Source: an uncultured Clostridium sp. (GTDB lineage Bacteria > Bacillota > Clostridia > TANB77 > CAG-508). From it: a stretch of 16,746 nucleotides of DNA. A program made the position numbers and the translations under genes. Position 1 is the first letter of the stretch. Each line of letters begins with the position of its first letter. The stretch is from contig CAMSEM010000022.1 of assembly GCA_947057505.1 (NCBI GenBank), forward strand, positions 1-16,746. The letters run 5' to 3'. The notes beneath the pieces were generated by a model, which made no database searches, was not told where the DNA came from, and worked only from the letters and a program-made list of their open reading frames with translations. Below, in pieces: positions 1 through 6,497 of this stretch.

Positions 1-12
1 GCTCCAATTTAT

Positions 13-57
13 AACAACTTACGAACTATAAAGAGTTTCGTAAGTTGTTTCATTTTT
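13..57 (+). terminator. Rho-independent terminator of an upstream gene
   Basis: A perfect 13-bp inverted repeat pairs 13-25 with 37-49 across an 11-nt loop, followed by a T-rich stretch (TTTCATTTTT). It most likely ends a plus-strand gene lying left of the window. Confidence 0.8.
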
Positions 58-77
58 GGCTCAAAGTCAATAGTTGG

Positions 78-115
78 GGTGAAACATTTGAAAAGTGTTT
101 TACACCAGCTTTTTT
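78..115 (+). terminator. Probable second, tandem terminator
   Basis: GGTG and AAACA (78-86) pair with TGTTT and CACC (96-106), with a TA bulge, and a run of six T follows at 110-115. The stem is imperfect, so this is a back-up terminator candidate. The short open frame that could be read across 45-245 has no ribosome binding site, overlaps both terminators and resembles nothing I know, so I do not call it a gene. Confidence 0.45.
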
Positions 116-200
116 AATGGGCTTAAATAAGACTCATAAAAAATGGTCAAAACCGACTTTTTTGTGCAAATTTACTTGTCAATTTCTAAGAAAATATGTA

Positions 201-229
201 TTGCAATTTAGTAATCAATTATATATAAT
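201..229 (+). promoter_or_regulatory. Sigma-A promoter for the acetyltransferase/amidotransferase operon
   Basis: TTGCAA at 201-206 and a perfect TATAAT at 224-229 are separated by 17 bp. Transcription would begin near 236, leaving a leader of about 25 nt before the chosen ATG at 261. Confidence 0.75.
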
Positions 230-260
230 AAATTTACAATTTTGAAAAGAAGTGGTAAAA

Positions 261-764
261 ATGGAACGAGAAACAAATAACAAACTATGCTTTCAAAAAG
301 CACAAATAGAAGACCTAGAACCAATATTAGAACTATATATACAAAGAATGCAATGGTTCAAACAAAAAGGTATTAAACAATGGGGAAAATATTTAAAAAA
401 TCATCCCAAAGAAGAATTTGTTAAAACAATAGAAAATGGAAATTATTATATTTTGAAAAAACAAAACGAAATAATTGCAGGACTTGAAATTTCTACAAAC
501 AGTAATTTTGGGAATGATACTACATCAAATGCTTACTATTTGTATAAAGTAGTAACTAAAGTGGGATATAAAAATATAGGAAGTGAAATATTTGAAATTG
601 CTAAGAATATAACCAAAGAAAGTGGAAAAAAATATTTAAGATTAGATTGCTTAAGTTCAAATAAAAAATTAAATGAATTATATGAAAAACATGGATTTAA
701 ATATGTAAAAGAAGGAGAATCCTTCTATCATTATACACTAAGGGAGTGGAAAGCAAATGAATAA
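261..764 (+). CDS. GNAT-family N-acetyltransferase
   Basis: This is a 167-residue protein predicted to transfer an acetyl group from acetyl-CoA to an unidentified amine substrate in the cytoplasm. The C-terminal half shows the GNAT core. A degenerate acetyl-CoA loop (GYKNIG) is followed by a helix, then LRLDCLSSNKKLNELYEKHG, which is the usual beta-strand plus 'N..L...Y.K.GF' pattern near the end of the fold. The frame could open at GTG 252, but ATG 261 is preferred. AGAAGTGG at 249-256 is a suitable ribosome binding site for 261, whereas a 252 start would have almost no leader after the promoter at 201-229. The stop overlaps the next gene by 8 nt, so the two are translationally linked. The GNAT assignment is secure at the fold level; the substrate is unknown. 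Confidence 0.82.
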   Translation: MERETNNKLCFQKAQIEDLEPILELYIQRMQWFKQKGIKQWGKYLKNHPKEEFVKTIENGNYYILKKQNEIIAGLEISTNSNFGNDTTSNAYYLYKVVTKVGYKNIGSEIFEIAKNITKESGKKYLRLDCLSSNKKLNELYEKHGFKYVKEGESFYHYTLREWKANE

Positions 765-1443
765 ACCAATTATAGGAATTGTAGCAAAACATGATATAAA
801 TAGTGAAAAAATTAGAACAGATTCGCTAATTAGAGATGAAGTAAAACAAGCAGTATTTGATAATGATGCTATTGCAATAGGAATTTTATCACCTAATGTT
901 GAAATTCAATATACTATGGATGAATGGGAAAATTACCTAGAAAGTATGGATAAAGAAAAAATAGTACAACAATTAAAAATATGTGATGGCATTATACTAC
1001 AAGGTGGTAATAGCAATGAAGCATACGAAAATTGGATTGCTAAATATTGTTATGAAAATAACATTCCAGTACTTGGAATTTGTGCTGGACAAAATAGCAT
1101 AGCTAGAGCATTAGGTGGTACAACACTTAAAATTTCAAACCCAGAAAAACACGAGAAATATGATGAAAATTATGTACATAGTATAAAAATACAAAAAGAT
1201 TCTAAATTTTATGAAATAGTGGGTAAAGAAGAATTGATGGTTAATTCAAGGCACAAAAGAACCATACAAGAATGTCCACAATTAAAGAAAATAGCTTTTT
1301 GTGAAGATGGATATGCAGATGTTATAGAAGCAAAAGATAAAAAATTTTATATTGGCGTAAGATTCCATCCAGAGAGTTTATATAATCAAGATGAAGCTAT
1401 GAACAAGATTTTTCAATATTTTATAAATGTATGTAGAAAGTAG
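757..1443 (+). CDS. Class I glutamine amidotransferase-like hydrolase (peptidase C26, PuuD-like)
   Basis: This is a 228-residue protein. The family hydrolyses gamma-glutamyl amide bonds; PuuD releases GABA from gamma-glutamyl-GABA, but the substrate here cannot be read from sequence. The nucleophile elbow is LGICAGQN with Cys109. The other expected catalytic residues are His204 and Glu206 in RFHPES. DGIILQGG (77-84) forms the oxyanion-side loop, and VNSRHKR (162-168) matches the VNSxHxQ-type segment seen in PuuD-like proteins. At the elbow, the A following Cys109 replaces the R common in PuuD (GICRG). The ATG overlaps the acetyltransferase stop, with GGGAGTGG at 742-749 as ribosome binding site, indicating an operon. 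The enzyme family is confident; a precise physiological role is not. It could belong to a small scavenging or detoxification operon with the acetyltransferase. Confidence 0.85.
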   Translation: MNKPIIGIVAKHDINSEKIRTDSLIRDEVKQAVFDNDAIAIGILSPNVEIQYTMDEWENYLESMDKEKIVQQLKICDGIILQGGNSNEAYENWIAKYCYENNIPVLGICAGQNSIARALGGTTLKISNPEKHEKYDENYVHSIKIQKDSKFYEIVGKEELMVNSRHKRTIQECPQLKKIAFCEDGYADVIEAKDKKFYIGVRFHPESLYNQDEAMNKIFQYFINVCRK

Positions 1444-1450
1444 GAAAATT

Positions 1451-1675
1451 ATGGAGGCAATAATAGAAAATATGTGTTTAAGAGCAACAGAGTTACAAAT
1501 AGGTTCTTTATGGATTAGAGATACTCTATATGTTGCAAAACAAATTGCTAAAATGGTTAAGCATGAAGAATTAGAACTAAATTGCGCATTAGCACTGGGG
1601 TATGCAAACCAAGAACCAAAAATGAGACCAAGAAAAGAACTAAATGATATAATGGAGTGGTATACGAACAATTAG
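1451..1675 (+). pseudogene. C-terminal remnant of a nitroreductase-family protein
   Basis: Only about 74 residues are present. They read like the last third of a flavin nitroreductase: IENMCLRATELQIGSLWI corresponds to the family's helix plus 'LGLGSLWI' strand. ALALGYANQEPKMRPRKEL corresponds to the family ending 'LGYpxExPxxRPRKpLeei'. Full-length relatives are roughly 170-200 residues, so the N-terminal FMN-binding portion is missing. The region directly upstream is an intact amidotransferase, not nitroreductase sequence. ATG 1451 has a possible binding site (AGTAGG, 1438-1443), so a short peptide might still be made; the frame also opens at 1427 inside the preceding gene. I read it as a decayed or recombination-truncated gene, because the FMN site and dimer interface could not form. 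Confidence 0.7.
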
Positions 1676-1710
1676 AAATAAGATATAAATCATGTTACAA
1701 AAAGGAATAT

Positions 1711-1739
1711 TTGCAATCTTATGTAAAATAAGGTAAAAT
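1711..1739 (+). promoter_or_regulatory. Sigma-A promoter for the DUF4097-like gene
   Basis: TTGCAA at 1711-1716 and TAAAAT at 1734-1739 are separated by 17 bp. This implies a leader of about 125 nt containing short hairpin-forming segments (around 1746-1763, 1781-1796 and 1796-1810). A TTGACA at 1821-1826 also exists, but it has no convincing -10 partner before the ribosome binding site. Confidence 0.55.
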
Positions 1740-1869
1740 ATAGAATGATAGGGATAATATCCTATTAATAAATACCCAACTATCACTAAATAGTGAGAGG
1801 GAATTCCTCTAACTTTTGGTTTGACATATAAAGCAAGTAAACAACAATAAATTTTAGGAGGAAGAAAAC

Positions 1870-2586
1870 ATGATTAACATTAAAATGAACAACGTAACTA
1901 TTTCAGGGAACAATGTAACAATTTTAAATGGGCTGATTATAAATGGAGGTGGCAATACTAAAGCCAAAAAGTTCGATGAAAGAAAAGTGCAAGATGCTAG
2001 GAATGTAGAAAGGATAACAATCGACTCTTCAGTGGCTGATGTCAAGATTTCAGTTTCTAATTCACAGAAAGTGGAAGTGCACTTTTATGGAGAGGTTAAT
2101 GTTGATGGAAATATCGAGTTTGATGTTCGTATGAAAGAGCGAGGAGAACTGCAAGTTGTGGCAAAACTTAAAGGAAACTGCTACAATGGAAACTTAAAAC
2201 TTGATATTACTGTGCCACGTAAAAGGTTCAAAGCAATCAGCGCAGTATCTCGATCTGCGGATATTACTGTAAAAGAGAGTGTTCAAACTTATAATCTCAA
2301 ACTAAGAACACAATCTGGCGATGTAAGAAGCGATGCAAGTTTTGAGCAAGTAAATGTTCAAACTATGAGCGGAGATGTTGAACTATATGTAGATGCTAAA
2401 CAAAATATTGTTACACACATTTCTACCATGAGTGGAGATGTGGTAGCACATTTTAACAACATTGGCTATATTGCGCTTACTACCAATTCGATGAGTGGCA
2501 CAATTCGCAATTGCCATAAGTCCAGAGATGGTTATGAGGCAGAAGCCTATATTTCTACTATGAGTGGAGATATTACAATTAGTTAA
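1870..2586 (+). CDS. DUF4097-like repetitive beta-solenoid protein
   Basis: This is a 238-residue protein with no signal peptide and no membrane segment, so it is predicted to be cytoplasmic. From about residue 48 it is built of short beta-strand repeats. The sequence 'MSGD' or a variant recurs at residues 149-151 (QSGD), 166-169, 187-190, 207-210 (MSGT) and 231-234, spaced 18-24 residues apart. This is the hallmark of the DUF4097 / putative-adhesin family, which folds as a beta-solenoid. Its biochemical function is unknown; relatives are often linked to anti-sigma or membrane-stress modules, but no such partner is visible here. The ribosome binding site TAGGAGGAAG (1855-1864) is strong. Arginine codons are mixed (CGN and AGG outnumber AGA), unlike the neighbouring core genes. 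The gene is convergent with the 2640-3056 gene and shares its terminator. Confidence 0.75.
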   Translation: MINIKMNNVTISGNNVTILNGLIINGGGNTKAKKFDERKVQDARNVERITIDSSVADVKISVSNSQKVEVHFYGEVNVDGNIEFDVRMKERGELQVVAKLKGNCYNGNLKLDITVPRKRFKAISAVSRSADITVKESVQTYNLKLRTQSGDVRSDASFEQVNVQTMSGDVELYVDAKQNIVTHISTMSGDVVAHFNNIGYIALTTNSMSGTIRNCHKSRDGYEAEAYISTMSGDITIS

Positions 2587-2590
2587 TCCA

Positions 2591-2635
2591 TGTAAACGAA
2601 AAACCACCAAAATTTTGGGTGGTTTTTCGTTTACA
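2591..2635. terminator. Bidirectional Rho-independent terminator
   Basis: A perfect 18-bp stem pairs 2591-2608 with 2618-2635 across a 9-nt loop. It is A-rich on the left arm and T-rich on the right arm, so it presents a T tract to both strands. It sits exactly between two convergent genes. Confidence 0.88.
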
Positions 2636-2639
2636 CTAA

Positions 2640-3056
2640 TTAGCTTTTAAAGGTAACAGTGAAATGCAAGAAATAAACTTCGCAATATTCGCCGTGTCCT
2701 TTGTTTTCATAAGTAGATGTTTCTACCACTTGATAGTTCCACTCCCTTAACTTGGCTTCAACTAAGTTTACCAATCTATTCACATCAAATTTAATAAAAA
2801 GGTATTCTTTTCCTCTAAGAGAATAACCATCTTCTGTCAGGTCAAGGAATCGGCAATTCCGTATATCTGCGTGTCCACGAGTACCGCCTCCATAACGATT
2901 ATCGCTTCCATAAAGAGCACGGTTTAATTCATAATCTCTTGCAATTAATTCTGCAACTTTTTTTGCCAGTTTAGCATAGGTTTTGGGCTCTTTGACAATA
3001 ATTGAATTCCGCCTTCTTAATTCTCGGTCAAACACTTGAGCAAATTTTGTACTCAT
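2640..3056 (-). CDS. Hypothetical protein, 138 residues
   Basis: I do not recognise a family. The protein is soluble, with no signal peptide or membrane segment. The N-terminal half (1-48) is charged and helical, with a run of basic residues near 13-16 (RRRN) and an alpha-helical KTYAKLAKKVAELIARDYEL. A glycine-rich stretch GGGTRGH (57-63) follows. The C-terminal part (about 66-138) alternates predicted strands and a helix and ends in EVYFLHFTVTFKS. The ribosome binding site AGGAGGG on the minus strand at 3063-3069 supports the ATG at 3054-3056. Seven of the 13 arginine codons I count are CGN, in contrast with the AGA bias of the rest of the window. That supports this gene, like its convergent neighbour, being a relatively recent arrival. 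It has its own promoter at 3144-3172. Confidence 0.72.
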   Translation of the reverse strand: MSTKFAQVFDRELRRRNSIIVKEPKTYAKLAKKVAELIARDYELNRALYGSDNRYGGGTRGHADIRNCRFLDLTEDGYSLRGKEYLFIKFDVNRLVNLVEAKLREWNYQVVETSTYENKGHGEYCEVYFLHFTVTFKS

Positions 3057-3143
3057 TTTTCATCCCTCCTGAAAAAAATCATTTTACAAACGTTGTGCAT
3101 CATGTTACAGTAAAACAGGATAAAAAGAAATATTACAGTTTTT

Positions 3144-3172
3144 ATTATATAATACTTTACATAAAAAAACAA
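3144..3172 (-). promoter_or_regulatory. Sigma-A promoter for the 138-residue hypothetical gene
   Basis: Read on the minus strand, TTGTTT (3167-3172) and a perfect TATAAT (3144-3149) are separated by 17 bp. The leader would be about 80 nt. Confidence 0.65.
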
Positions 3173-3177
3173 GTGAC

Positions 3178-3207
3178 TTTACAAAAATTATGTAAATATT
3201 TTGTAAA
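3178..3207. promoter_or_regulatory. Palindromic operator candidate
   Basis: TTTACAAAA (3178-3186) and TTTTGTAAA (3199-3207) form a perfect 9-bp inverted repeat around a 12-nt centre. It abuts the -35 of the minus-strand promoter at 3144-3172, a position suited to binding a dimeric regulator. No particular regulator's box is recognised. Confidence 0.4.
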
Positions 3208-3384
3208 GGTTACCTTTTATAGTCCTAATCATGTGTGCTTTCTTGTTTTTCAAATGACCAAGGAAGTTAGCTTATTCAAAGAAGAAAAGTAGTTTAAGTA
3301 CCTTTCAAAACTGCAAAAACAAACATTATTAGAACAAATTTGCTGGAAGGCGTTGAATAATTACAAAATTATAGCACAAATGGC
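3208..3384. other. Intergenic stretch with no gene recognised
   Basis: This is the remainder of the gap between the divergent hypothetical gene and rpsO. A short frame across 3002-3292 lacks a binding site and overlaps the opposite gene. I see no RNA gene, repeat or clear promoter in this section. Confidence 0.5.
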
Positions 3385-3413
3385 TTGATTTTTTTGCCAA
3401 TCTATGGTAATAT
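3385..3413 (+). promoter_or_regulatory. rpsO promoter
   Basis: TTGATT (3385-3390) and TAATAT (3408-3413) are 17 bp apart, with a TGG immediately before the -10 giving an extended -10 element. Confidence 0.6.
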
Positions 3414-3440
3414 TATAAAAGTCTATAACTACCTTTTACT

Positions 3441-3480
3441 TAGTTCAAGGGTAAAACTCCACTTGAACCCAGTTTAAGGC
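3441..3480 (+). promoter_or_regulatory. Structured rpsO leader, possible S15 autoregulatory element
   Basis: GTTCAAG (3443-3449) pairs with CTTGAAC (3462-3468). GGGT (3449-3452) and ACCC (3467-3470) offer an overlapping alternative pairing. S15 represses its own mRNA through leader structures in several bacteria, so this position and shape suggest such a site. The link is inferred; the sequence was not matched to a known leader class. Confidence 0.4.
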
Positions 3481-3507
3481 AAACAAAATTTAAGGAGGAA
3501 ATAAATT

Positions 3508-3771
3508 ATGACAAAGGAAAGAAAACAAGAAATTATTGCTACTTATAAAAGAGAGGAAAACGACACAGGTTCACCAGAAGTTCAAATCGCACTTTTAACA
3601 GAAAGAATTAATGAATTAACAGCTCATTTAAAAGTACATGTAAAAGACAATCACTCAAGAAGAGGTCTTTTAAAAATGGTAGGCTCAAGAAGAAGCTTAC
3701 TTAACTATTTAGCAAAAAAAGATGTTCAAAGATATAGAGACATCGTTGAAAAATTAGGATTAAGAAAATAA
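3508..3771 (+). CDS. rpsO: 30S ribosomal protein S15
   Basis: At 87 residues it is within one or two of the usual S15 length. S15 is an early-binding small-subunit protein that contacts helices 20-22 of 16S rRNA and takes part in subunit bridge B4. Diagnostic segments are DTGSPEVQIALLTERINELT (20-39), HLKVHVKDNHSRRGLL (41-56) and a C-terminal NYLAKKDVQRYRDIVEKLGLRK. The ribosome binding site AAGGAGGA (3492-3499) precedes the ATG by a normal distance. It stands in the conserved rpsO-pnp order, with a terminator in between at 3784-3828. Confidence 0.98.
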   Translation: MTKERKQEIIATYKREENDTGSPEVQIALLTERINELTAHLKVHVKDNHSRRGLLKMVGSRRSLLNYLAKKDVQRYRDIVEKLGLRK

Positions 3772-3783
3772 TAAGTAATAAGC

Positions 3784-3828
3784 AAGTGGATGTGATAGGC
3801 TAAAAAAGCAAAAGCATCCACTTTTTCA
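3784..3828 (+). terminator. rpsO terminator
   Basis: AAGTGGATG (3784-3792) pairs with CATCCACTT (3815-3823), with a shorter GGC/GC-rich internal pairing in the loop. The T run 3822-3826 follows directly. It may only partly stop transcription into pnp. Confidence 0.75.
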
Positions 3829-3839
3829 AATATTACTTG

Positions 3840-3845
3840 TATAAT
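3840..3845 (+). promoter_or_regulatory. Possible -10 box upstream of pnp
   Basis: A perfect TATAAT occurs just after the rpsO terminator, but no good -35 lies 16-18 bp upstream. It may support independent pnp transcription, which would place the dyad at 3864-3977 in the pnp leader. Confidence 0.3.
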
Positions 3846-3863
3846 ATCTTTGAAAAAACAAAC

Positions 3864-3977
3864 ACTAATTTTAAGATATTAAAACAATACCTAAAATTAG
3901 TTAGTAGCTTGTATTATGTGCTAAACAAATTTAAAATTTAGCACATAATAGAGGTTACACTAATTCGGTATTGTTTT
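3864..3977 (+). promoter_or_regulatory. Nested dyad in the pnp leader with alternative pairings
   Basis: AAAACAATACC (3881-3891) pairs perfectly with GGTATTGTTTT (3967-3977), and AATTAGT (3895-3901) pairs with ACTAATT (3959-3965). A 14-bp stem, 3912-3925 with 3937-3950, lies inside. A competing hairpin pairs ACTAATTTTA (3864-3873) with TAAAATTAGT (3892-3901), which would break the outer stem. In many bacteria pnp is controlled through a leader hairpin cut by RNase III; this could be an analogue or an inserted repeat. Confidence 0.55.
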
Positions 3978-4080
3978 CATATAGGAAAAGTAGCTTCACC
4001 ATCTGTACAACCACATAGAATTAGGAAGCACAATAAAAAAATAAGCTTGAATCAAGCTAAAAAAGAAAGGAAGAAAAAAT

Positions 4081-6192
4081 ATGTTTAAAACTTATGAAAC
4101 CGAGTTAGCAGGAAGAAAACTAACAATTGAAACAGGAAAAATTGCAGAACTTGCAAATGGTAGTGTTATGGTACGCTACGGAGAAACTGTTGTTATGGTA
4201 AATGTAACAGCAGCAAAAGAACCAAAAGAGGGAATAGACTTTTTCCCACTATCAGTAGACTATGAAGAAAAACTATATTCAGTAGGAAAAATTCCAGGAA
4301 GTTTTACAAAAAGAGAAGGAAAGCCAGCAGACAAAGCTATTTTAACATCAAGAGCAATCGATAGACCTTTAAGACCATTATTTCCAAAAGACTTTAGAAA
4401 TGATACTTGTGTTGTAGCAACTGTATTATCAGTAGAACCAGATAACAGCCCAGAAGTTTGTGCCATGATTGGTGCATCTTGTGCATTATCTATTTCAGAC
4501 ATTCCATTTGGAGGACCAACTGCCGCAGTAAATGTTGGTTATGTAGATGACCAAATTGTTATTAACCCTACACTAGAACAAAGAGCAAAAAGCAGATTAA
4601 CTTTAACAGTAGCTGGAACTTTAGAAAAAATTACTATGATTGAAGCAGGAGCAGATGAAATTCCAAATGATACTATGCTAGAGGCAATAAAAAAAGCTCA
4701 TGAAGAAATTAAAAATATTTGTAACTTTATTACAGATATCAAAAACGAAATTGGAAAACCAAAATTTGAATATAAATCTTTTGCAACAGACCCAGAAGTA
4801 TACAGCGAAATTGAAGCAAACTTTAAAGAGAGAATGTACCAAGATGTACAAGCTTTAGATAAAACTGTAAGAGATGCCAATGTAGAAAAAATAACAGAAG
4901 ATATCGAAGCATATTTTATAGAAAAATATGGAGAAGAAGCTTTTGAAGAAAAGAAAAGAGATATAGCAGACAGTATTCATGACTTAGAAAAAGCATGTGT
5001 TAGACAAATGATTTTAGAAGAGCATAAGCGTCCAGATGGTAGAAAAATAGATGAAATTAGACCACTTTCATGTGAAGTCGGTTTACTTCCAAGAGTACAT
5101 GGTAGCGCTATTTTTACAAGGGGGCAAACACAAGTAATGTCAATTGCAACTCTTGGAATGAAAAGTGAAGAACAAATGCTAGATGGTCTAGATGAAGAAG
5201 AAGGAAAAAGATACATGCACCAATATAACTTCCCACCATATAGCGTAGGAGAGGCAAGAACATCTCGTGGACCAGGTAGAAGAGAAATTGGACATGGAGC
5301 ACTAGCAGAAAAAGCATTAGTACCAGTAATTCCATCTGAAGAAGATTTCCCTTATGCAATTCGTGTAGTATCAGAAGTACTTTCTTCAAATGGTTCTACA
5401 TCACAAGCAAGTATTTGTGGAAGCACATTAGCATTAATGGATGCAGGTGTACCAATTAAAAAGCCAGTAGCAGGTATTTCAACAGGTTTAGTTACAGATA
5501 AAAACGACCCAAGCAAATATATTATGCTTACCGATATTCAAGGAATAGAAGACTTCTTTGGAGATATGGACTTTAAAGTAGGTGGAACCAAAGATGGTAT
5601 TACAGCAATTCAAGTAGATATTAAAATAGATGGTTTAACTTATGAAATTATTGAAGAAGCATTTGAAAGAACGAAAGTAGCAAGAGATTATATTTTAGAT
5701 GAAGTAATGCTTCCGGTTATTAATAAACCAAGAGAAGATGTTTCAAAATATGCACCAAGAATTATGACAACAACCATTAGTACAGAAAAAATAAAAGATG
5801 TAATAGGACCTGGTGGAAAAATGATTAACAAAATCATTGAAGCAACTGGTGTTAAAATTGATATTGAAGATGATGGAAAAGTATGTGTATATTCTACAAA
5901 TACAGAAAGTGGCAAAAAAGCAATGGATATGATTTTAGATGTTGCTAAAATTATTGAAGAAGGTGGCATTTATAATGGAACAGTAACTAGAATTATGCCA
6001 TTTGGAGCATTTGTTGACTTAGGCGGAGGACATGAAGGATTATTACACATTTCTAAAATATCAAGTAAAAGAGTAGAAAAAGTGGAAGATGTATTAGCAA
6101 TTGGAGATGAAATAACAGTTAAAGTTTCAGATATTGATAACCAAGGTAGAATCAACTTAAACATGAAAGACTTAGAGTCTAAAGGAAATTAA
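4081..6192 (+). CDS. pnp: Polyribonucleotide nucleotidyltransferase (PNPase)
   Basis: This 703-residue protein is full length for the family. It degrades RNA 3' to 5' by phosphorolysis, releasing nucleoside diphosphates, and works as a trimer with a central channel, often alongside RNase E/Y-type decay machinery. Domain order is first RNase PH-like domain (about 10-140, with AIDRPLRPLFPKDFR), all-helical linker (about 145-310) and second RNase PH-like domain (about 315-540). A KH domain with the GPGGK loop at 576-580 and an S1 domain (about 628-697, GTVTRIMPFGAFVDLGGGHE) follow. In the second core domain, GRREIGHGALAEKAL and FGDMDFKVGGT are the phosphate- and metal-binding segments expected for activity. 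The ribosome binding site AAAGGAAG lies about 8 nt before the ATG. It follows rpsO in the common order, but a terminator and a structured leader suggest separate control. Confidence 0.98.
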   Translation: MFKTYETELAGRKLTIETGKIAELANGSVMVRYGETVVMVNVTAAKEPKEGIDFFPLSVDYEEKLYSVGKIPGSFTKREGKPADKAILTSRAIDRPLRPLFPKDFRNDTCVVATVLSVEPDNSPEVCAMIGASCALSISDIPFGGPTAAVNVGYVDDQIVINPTLEQRAKSRLTLTVAGTLEKITMIEAGADEIPNDTMLEAIKKAHEEIKNICNFITDIKNEIGKPKFEYKSFATDPEVYSEIEANFKERMYQDVQALDKTVRDANVEKITEDIEAYFIEKYGEEAFEEKKRDIADSIHDLEKACVRQMILEEHKRPDGRKIDEIRPLSCEVGLLPRVHGSAIFTRGQTQVMSIATLGMKSEEQMLDGLDEEEGKRYMHQYNFPPYSVGEARTSRGPGRREIGHGALAEKALVPVIPSEEDFPYAIRVVSEVLSSNGSTSQASICGSTLALMDAGVPIKKPVAGISTGLVTDKNDPSKYIMLTDIQGIEDFFGDMDFKVGGTKDGITAIQVDIKIDGLTYEIIEEAFERTKVARDYILDEVMLPVINKPREDVSKYAPRIMTTTISTEKIKDVIGPGGKMINKIIEATGVKIDIEDDGKVCVYSTNTESGKKAMDMILDVAKIIEEGGIYNGTVTRIMPFGAFVDLGGGHEGLLHISKISSKRVEKVEDVLAIGDEITVKVSDIDNQGRINLNMKDLESKGN

Positions 6193-6206
6193 GTAATAGC
6201 TTGTAC

Positions 6207-6356
6207 CTTCTTAAGAATAATACCTATTTTTCGTTCCATCCCTGCTTCGTAACAGTTTGTAATAAAAATTTTGCTAGCGGAAGCTAAAATTTTTAAACAA
6301 ACTGTAACTTGCTGGTCCCCACAGCCTCACTTCAAATAGGTATTATTTTTAAGAAG
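6207..6356. repeat. Long dyad element downstream of pnp (family shared with 8575-8720)
   Basis: The outer arms 6207-6229 and 6334-6356 pair over 23 bp with one G-U. Inside, ACAGTTTGT (6252-6260) pairs with ACAAACTGT (6297-6305), and AAAATTTT and AGC (about 6265-6278) pair with GCTAAAATTTT (6283-6293) around a GGAA loop. TCGT...CTGCT (6231-6246) lies left of the inner hairpin. TGG...CC...CACA...CACTTCAAA lies to its right. It can act as the pnp terminator, but it is much longer than a terminator needs to be. Confidence 0.7.
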
Positions 6357-6364
6357 CAAAATAT

Positions 6365-6409
6365 GCAACTACTTCTTAAGAATTACTTAATTTGCCTTAA
6401 GAAAGTTGC
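6365..6409. repeat. Hairpin overlapping the glycosyltransferase promoter
   Basis: GCAACT and TTCTTAAG (6365-6380, with a two-base AC bulge) pair with CTTAAGAA and AGTTGC (6396-6409). The right arm overlaps the -35 hexamer at 6406-6411, so it could be a protein-binding site or simply the end of the upstream element. Confidence 0.45.
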
Positions 6410-6434
6410 AAAAAATAAAAGTAGATAGTATAAT
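6406..6434 (+). promoter_or_regulatory. Sigma-A promoter for the GT2 gene
   Basis: TTGCAA (6406-6411) and a perfect TATAAT (6429-6434) are separated by 17 bp. The leader is about 57 nt. Confidence 0.78.
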
Positions 6435-6497
6435 TAATATTGTAAAAAAATAAAGCATACAATATAAAAAAGCAAAAGGACAAAAAGGAGAGAAAAA

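Noticed and set aside
45..245. A 66-residue open frame at the left edge
   Set aside because: It has no ribosome binding site, starts inside one terminator stem and runs through a second, and has low-complexity composition with no recognisable motif.
1746..1810. Possible riboswitch in the leader of the DUF4097-like gene
   Set aside because: Only short weak stems are seen; no conserved core of a known class could be recognised and the downstream function gives no ligand hint.
3002..3292. A 96-residue plus-strand frame between the hypothetical gene and rpsO
   Set aside because: It overlaps the start of the well-supported minus-strand gene and its promoter, and lacks a binding site.
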